Origin: Gammaproteobacteria bacterium
GTDB taxonomy: Bacteria; Pseudomonadota; Gammaproteobacteria; QNFE01
Length of the DNA stretch: 64,000 nt
Assembly: GCA_003645455.1 (NCBI GenBank)
Contig: QNFE01000002.1
Span: forward strand, 1 to 64,000
Direction of reading: 5' to 3'
Of the stretch, positions 60,204 through 64,000 are shown piece after piece. The notes under the pieces were generated by a model, which saw only the letters and a list, made by a program, of their open reading frames with translations, ran no database searches and was not told the origin of the DNA. The position numbers and the translations under genes are program-made. How positions within the stretch are numbered: position 1 is the stretch's first letter; every line of letters begins with the position of its first letter.

Positions 60204-60836
60204 CAATTCTGTGATATTGTCAATAATTGATAGTGGTTTATATTTTTGTAAATCTTGTGGGCAATGCACTCCATAGCTGACCCCTATACTTGCTACCTTA
60301 GCATTTTGTGCCATCTCTAAGTCATAGGTAGTATCTCCTATTATTATAGCTTGTGATGATTTAAAATTTAATTGTTGTAAAATTTCATTTATCATTTGAG
60401 GATGGGGTTTATTTTTTGTTTGTTCGGCAGTGCGATAGGTCGCAAAAAACTTTGTTAACTTAGTGTTTTTTAAATCTGATAGTAATCCTCTCTCGCCCTT
60501 GCCTGTAGCTATTGCAAGAATATACCCCCTATCATATAGTTTTTCAATGGTAGATTTTGCATTTTCAAATAAGTCGCTACTCTGTGGTTCTGATGAAAAA
60601 TAACAATTGCGATAAATCTTGACTGCTTTTTTTATATCAAATTGTTCGGTGGGGAATAAGGTTAAAATTGCATTTTCTAATCCTAAACCAATTATATTTT
60701 TTAATTCAATATCTGTGCATTTGGGTAGTTTTAATGTTGTTGCCATAGATTTCAGACAACCGACAATTTTTGCCTCTGAGTTCATAATTGTGCCATCCCA
60801 GTCAAAAATCAATAATTTTATTTTTTTGTTATTCAA
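60198..60836 (-). CDS. HAD-superfamily hydrolase (phosphoglycolate phosphatase-like)
   Basis: [44 protein letters not shown]. Confidence 0.85.
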   Translation of the reverse strand: MNNKKIKLLIFDWDGTIMNSEAKIVGCLKSMATTLKLPKCTDIELKNIIGLGLENAILTLFPTEQFDIKKAVKIYRNCYFSSEPQSSDLFENAKSTIEKLYDRGYILAIATGKGERGLLSDLKNTKLTKFFATYRTAEQTKNKPHPQMINEILQQLNFKSSQAIIIGDTTYDLEMAQNAKVASIGVSYGVHCPQDLQKYKPLSIIDNITELL

Positions 60837-61155
60837 TGTGGTTTTGCCCCCACTTTTTCATTTGCTCTAAAATTGGTAATAGAGTTTTGCCATAATCACT
60901 TATATTATACAATACTTTTGGTGGCACCTCTGGATATATTTTTTTTTCAATTATACCGTCATTAACTAATTCTTGTAATTTATTTGCCAAAGTTTGTTTT
61001 GATATTTTGTCAGTATTTTTTAGTATAATTCCAAACCTATTATATCCTAACAGTATCAAAAATAAAATTATAGGTTTATATTTTCCACCAATTTTTGACA
61101 TACAATAGGTTATAGGGCATTTAAATTGATCCGTAGTATATTTTTTTTCAGGCAT
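60829..61155 (-). CDS. HxlR-family transcriptional regulator
   Basis: CPITYCMSKIGGKYKPIILFLIL; ISKQTLANKLQELVNDGIIEKK. Confidence 0.88.
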   Translation of the reverse strand: MPEKKYTTDQFKCPITYCMSKIGGKYKPIILFLILLGYNRFGIILKNTDKISKQTLANKLQELVNDGIIEKKIYPEVPPKVLYNISDYGKTLLPILEQMKKWGQNHIE

Positions 61156-61307
61156 AATGTGTTCTAAATTACAATTATCAATATTTATAGACTAACTACA
61201 TTTTTTTAGACTACTTGACACAATTTAGTCATTTTCTTACAATACCTTATTTGACAATTTAATTTTGTCAATATTCGTTGCAAGATAAAAATCTTGTATT
61301 ATACATT

Positions 61308-61404
61308 GAGACCTTTGCATAATTCAAGTGCGGTTTAGAATAATAAGAAAATAGTGCATATTTTATTGTTGTTATAAATTGTGCTTAAAGCATGCAAAGG
61401 TCTC
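61308..61404. mobile_element. MITE, short class (97 bp), near-TSD ACATT/ATATT
   Basis: GAGACCTTTGCATAATTCAAG...CTTAAAGCATGCAAAGGTCTC; flanks match 4/5. Confidence 0.85.
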
Positions 61405-61427
61405 ATATTATCTTTTGGAGAATTTTT

Positions 61428-62303
61428 ATGAAAATTATTTTTAAAACACTTATAACAGCTGTATCTTTATCTTTTTTGTCATCTGTTTTATATGCAAATG
61501 ACACTAAAAATATTGAAATTATGGAGATTGGTGACAACAAAATTCATACATTTTATGGCATTTCAAACTCACATATTATTGAAACCCCATCAAAACTTAT
61601 TTTGATAGATATGCAGTTTAATTTTAAATTAGCTACAAAACTCAATGAGTATATTAAAACTTTAAAAAAACCATTGAGCAAAATTATTTTATCACATTCA
61701 CACCCTGACCATTGGTTTGGTTATCCGATTTTTAAAGATGTGCCGATTATAACTACCTCGGGTATTGTTGCAGATTTAAACCATAAGGGAGCGTTTTATA
61801 TAAAAAGATTGCAGAAAAAAATGGCAGCTATTATCCCTAAAAAACCAGTTGAACCTCTTACAACTTTAAAACTTGGCAAGCAAAACTGGGGTGGATTGGA
61901 TGTTATTGTAGAAGAATATACCGAACAAGAAGCCCATCATTCAATTTTGATAAAAATCCCCCAGCATAAAGTTATGATAGGTCAGGATTTGTTTTATAAC
62001 AATATGCACCTTGTAGCATCGCAGCGAAGTCGTAATAATAACTGGATTAAAATTTTACAATCTTTTCAAAAAAATGAAGCAAAATTATATGATAAAATTT
62101 TAACAGGTCACGGTAAAAATACTGATACTTCTGTATTTGCTGATAATATAACTTATCTACAGAAATTAGAGCAAATTTTGGCATCAGGTGCCAACAAAGA
62201 AGAAACAAAAGAACAGCTAATCAAAGCATTTCCTGATAGAGGTGGCAAAGGCTTTATCAATATTACAGTTGGTAATTTGTTTGTCGACAAGAACAAAAAA
62301 TAA
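61428..62303 (+). CDS. secreted MBL-fold metallohydrolase
   Basis: Signal peptide; SHSHPDHWFGYPIF; internal ATG after GGAG preferred over ORF start 61392 in the MITE. Confidence 0.85.
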   Translation: MKIIFKTLITAVSLSFLSSVLYANDTKNIEIMEIGDNKIHTFYGISNSHIIETPSKLILIDMQFNFKLATKLNEYIKTLKKPLSKIILSHSHPDHWFGYPIFKDVPIITTSGIVADLNHKGAFYIKRLQKKMAAIIPKKPVEPLTTLKLGKQNWGGLDVIVEEYTEQEAHHSILIKIPQHKVMIGQDLFYNNMHLVASQRSRNNNWIKILQSFQKNEAKLYDKILTGHGKNTDTSVFADNITYLQKLEQILASGANKEETKEQLIKAFPDRGGKGFINITVGNLFVDKNKK

Positions 62304-62328
62304 CGATTAGTTATATATTGCCCTATAA

Positions 62329-62357
62329 AATAAGCTCCAATTTGGAGCTTATTTTTT
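62329..62357 (+). terminator. hairpin terminator
   Basis: AATAAGCTCCAATTTGGAGCTTATTTTTT. Confidence 0.8.
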
Positions 62358-62459
62358 GCAAAATTTATATTATTTTTCAAGTTTTACTTATAAAATATAC
62401 AATAATTTTTTAGTTTTTATTGAAAAATAAAATGTTATACTATGCTTGTTTTTATTTTA

Positions 62460-62618
62460 GAGGCCTTTGCATAAATCAAGTGCTGTTTATAGAATACAGA
62501 AAATAGCACATTTTTATAGCAAAAATGAGGAATATGGCAATTCCCTTTGACGAATTTTTGCTATAAAAAGGTGCATTTTGTGTTTTTATAAATTGTGCTT
62601 GATTTATGCAAAGGTCTC
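62460..62618. mobile_element. MITE, long class (159 bp), degraded TSD TTTTA/TATTA
   Basis: GAGGCCTTTGCATAAATCAAG...CTTGATTTATGCAAAGGTCTC; internal atagcaaaaat/atttttgctat hairpin. Confidence 0.88.
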
Positions 62619-62642
62619 TATTATTTTTTTGGAGATACAATT

Positions 62643-64000
62643 ATGGCATTATTAGACCAAACTAGCCGTTATGCGGCTTTGGATTTGAATGAGAAAGATT
62701 TGTTAGACGGTGGTAAACATGTTTTATGTGCTTATCTTATGAAACCCAAAGAAGGATATGGTGATTTTTTATCAGTTGCCTCGCACTTTGCAGCCGAATC
62801 CTCAACAGGCACAAATGTAGAAATATCAACCACAGATGACTTTACCAAAGGTGTCGATGCATTAGTGTATGAAATTGACGAGGCAAAAGAGATTATGAAA
62901 ATTGCCTATCCTATTGATTTATTTGACCGCAACATTACGGATGGTAGAGCAATGTTGGTATCATTTTTAACTCTTGCTATTGGTAATAATCAAGGTATGG
63001 GAGACATTGCATACTCAAAGATGTTAGATTTTTATGTGCCACCTAATTATTTAAGACTATTTGACGGTCCTGCCAAAGATATATCAGATTTATGGCGTGT
63101 TTTAGGTCGCCCTGAGGTTGATGGTGGTTATATATCAGGCACAATTATTAAACCAAAATTAGGTTTGCGTCCTGAACCTTTTGCTAGTGCTGCTTATCAA
63201 TTTTGGCTCGGTGGCGATTTTATTAAAAATGACGAACCACAAGGCAACCAAGTATTTGCCCCGATGCAAAAAGTTATTCCGTTGGTAGTTGATGCTATGA
63301 AACGTGCTCAGGATGAAACAGGTGAGGCTAAATTATTTTCAGCCAACATCACAGCAGATGATCATTATGAAATGTTAGCCCGTGGTGAGTTTATTTTAAA
63401 TGCGTTTGGTGAATTTGCCCCTCATGTAGCGTTTTTGGTGGATGGTTATGTCGGCGGACCTGGAATGGTGACAACTGCGAGACGTAATTTTGCTAATCAA
63501 TATTTGCATTATCATCGAGCAGGACACGGTGCGGTAACCAGCCCACAAGCTAAAAGAGGTTATACAGCTTTTGTATTGGCAAAAATGTCAAGACTACAAG
63601 GTGCCTCTGGTATTCATGTTGGCACTATGGGTTATGGCAAGATGGAAGGTGAAAAAGATGACAAAAATATCGCTTATATGATTGAACGCGATAGTGCTGA
63701 TGGTCCTTTTTATCACCAAGAGTGGTATGGTATGAAACCAACCACTCCAATTATTTCAGGCGGTATGAATGCTCTAAGACTGCCAGGATTTTTTGAAAAC
63801 TTAGGTCATGCAAACCTTATCAATACCGCAGGTGGTGGCTCATATGGGCATATTGATAGTCCGGCGGCAGGTGCGATATCACTCAGGCAAGCATATGAAT
63901 GTTGGCAGGCAGGAGCAGATCCGATTGAATGGGCAAAAGAGCATCAAGAATTTGCTCGTGCTTTTGAGTCATTCCCGCATGATGCAGATGATATATTCCC
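62643..64000 (+). CDS. cbbM: ribulose-bisphosphate carboxylase form II (CbbM), partial at window end
   Basis: [59 protein letters not shown] open to the window end. Confidence 0.96.
   Translation, partial: MALLDQTSRYAALDLNEKDLLDGGKHVLCAYLMKPKEGYGDFLSVASHFAAESSTGTNVEISTTDDFTKGVDALVYEIDEAKEIMKIAYPIDLFDRNITDGRAMLVSFLTLAIGNNQGMGDIAYSKMLDFYVPPNYLRLFDGPAKDISDLWRVLGRPEVDGGYISGTIIKPKLGLRPEPFASAAYQFWLGGDFIKNDEPQGNQVFAPMQKVIPLVVDAMKRAQDETGEAKLFSANITADDHYEMLARGEFILNAFGEFAPHVAFLVDGYVGGPGMVTTARRNFANQYLHYHRAGHGAVTSPQAKRGYTAFVLAKMSRLQGASGIHVGTMGYGKMEGEKDDKNIAYMIERDSADGPFYHQEWYGMKPTTPIISGGMNALRLPGFFENLGHANLINTAGGGSYGHIDSPAAGAISLRQAYECWQAGADPIEWAKEHQEFARAFESFPHDADDIF

Overview
AT-rich bacterial chromosome window. 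Gene content is that of a sulfur-oxidising, CO2-fixing gammaproteobacterium-like thiotroph: soxA/Z/Y/X and soxB without soxCD, tusA-dsrE2, tatABC, form II RuBisCO cbbM, and the initiator tRNA-rimP-nusA-infB-rbfA operon. The backbone is ordinary housekeeping and biosynthesis (hisAFIE, ilvBH/ilvC, hemA, coaD, accA, tilS, surE, pcm, ccmCD, bioF, dsbC, nadK, paaK-iorA, kdsD/kdsC, purC, rpsT). Three metabolic operons are interrupted by accessory or defence-type genes: a restriction-modification pair inside yejBEF, BRO/RhuM genes between ilvH and ilvC, and an AlbA_2/zeta-kinase/type IIG RM island after iorA. The most striking signal is a family of short transposase-less inverted-repeat elements with ends GAGACCTTTGCATAA(T/A)TCAAG...CTTGAATTATGCAAAGGTCTC. 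There are eight two-ended copies plus remnants. Several have exact 5-bp target duplications, and insertions sit repeatedly on stop or start codons. One unit bounded by the same ends and a 5-bp duplication carries rhuM and a gene fragment, like a bacterial Pack-MITE. All calls come from reading the sequence and the supplied ORFs. No database search was run, so family assignments rest on recognised motifs and synteny.
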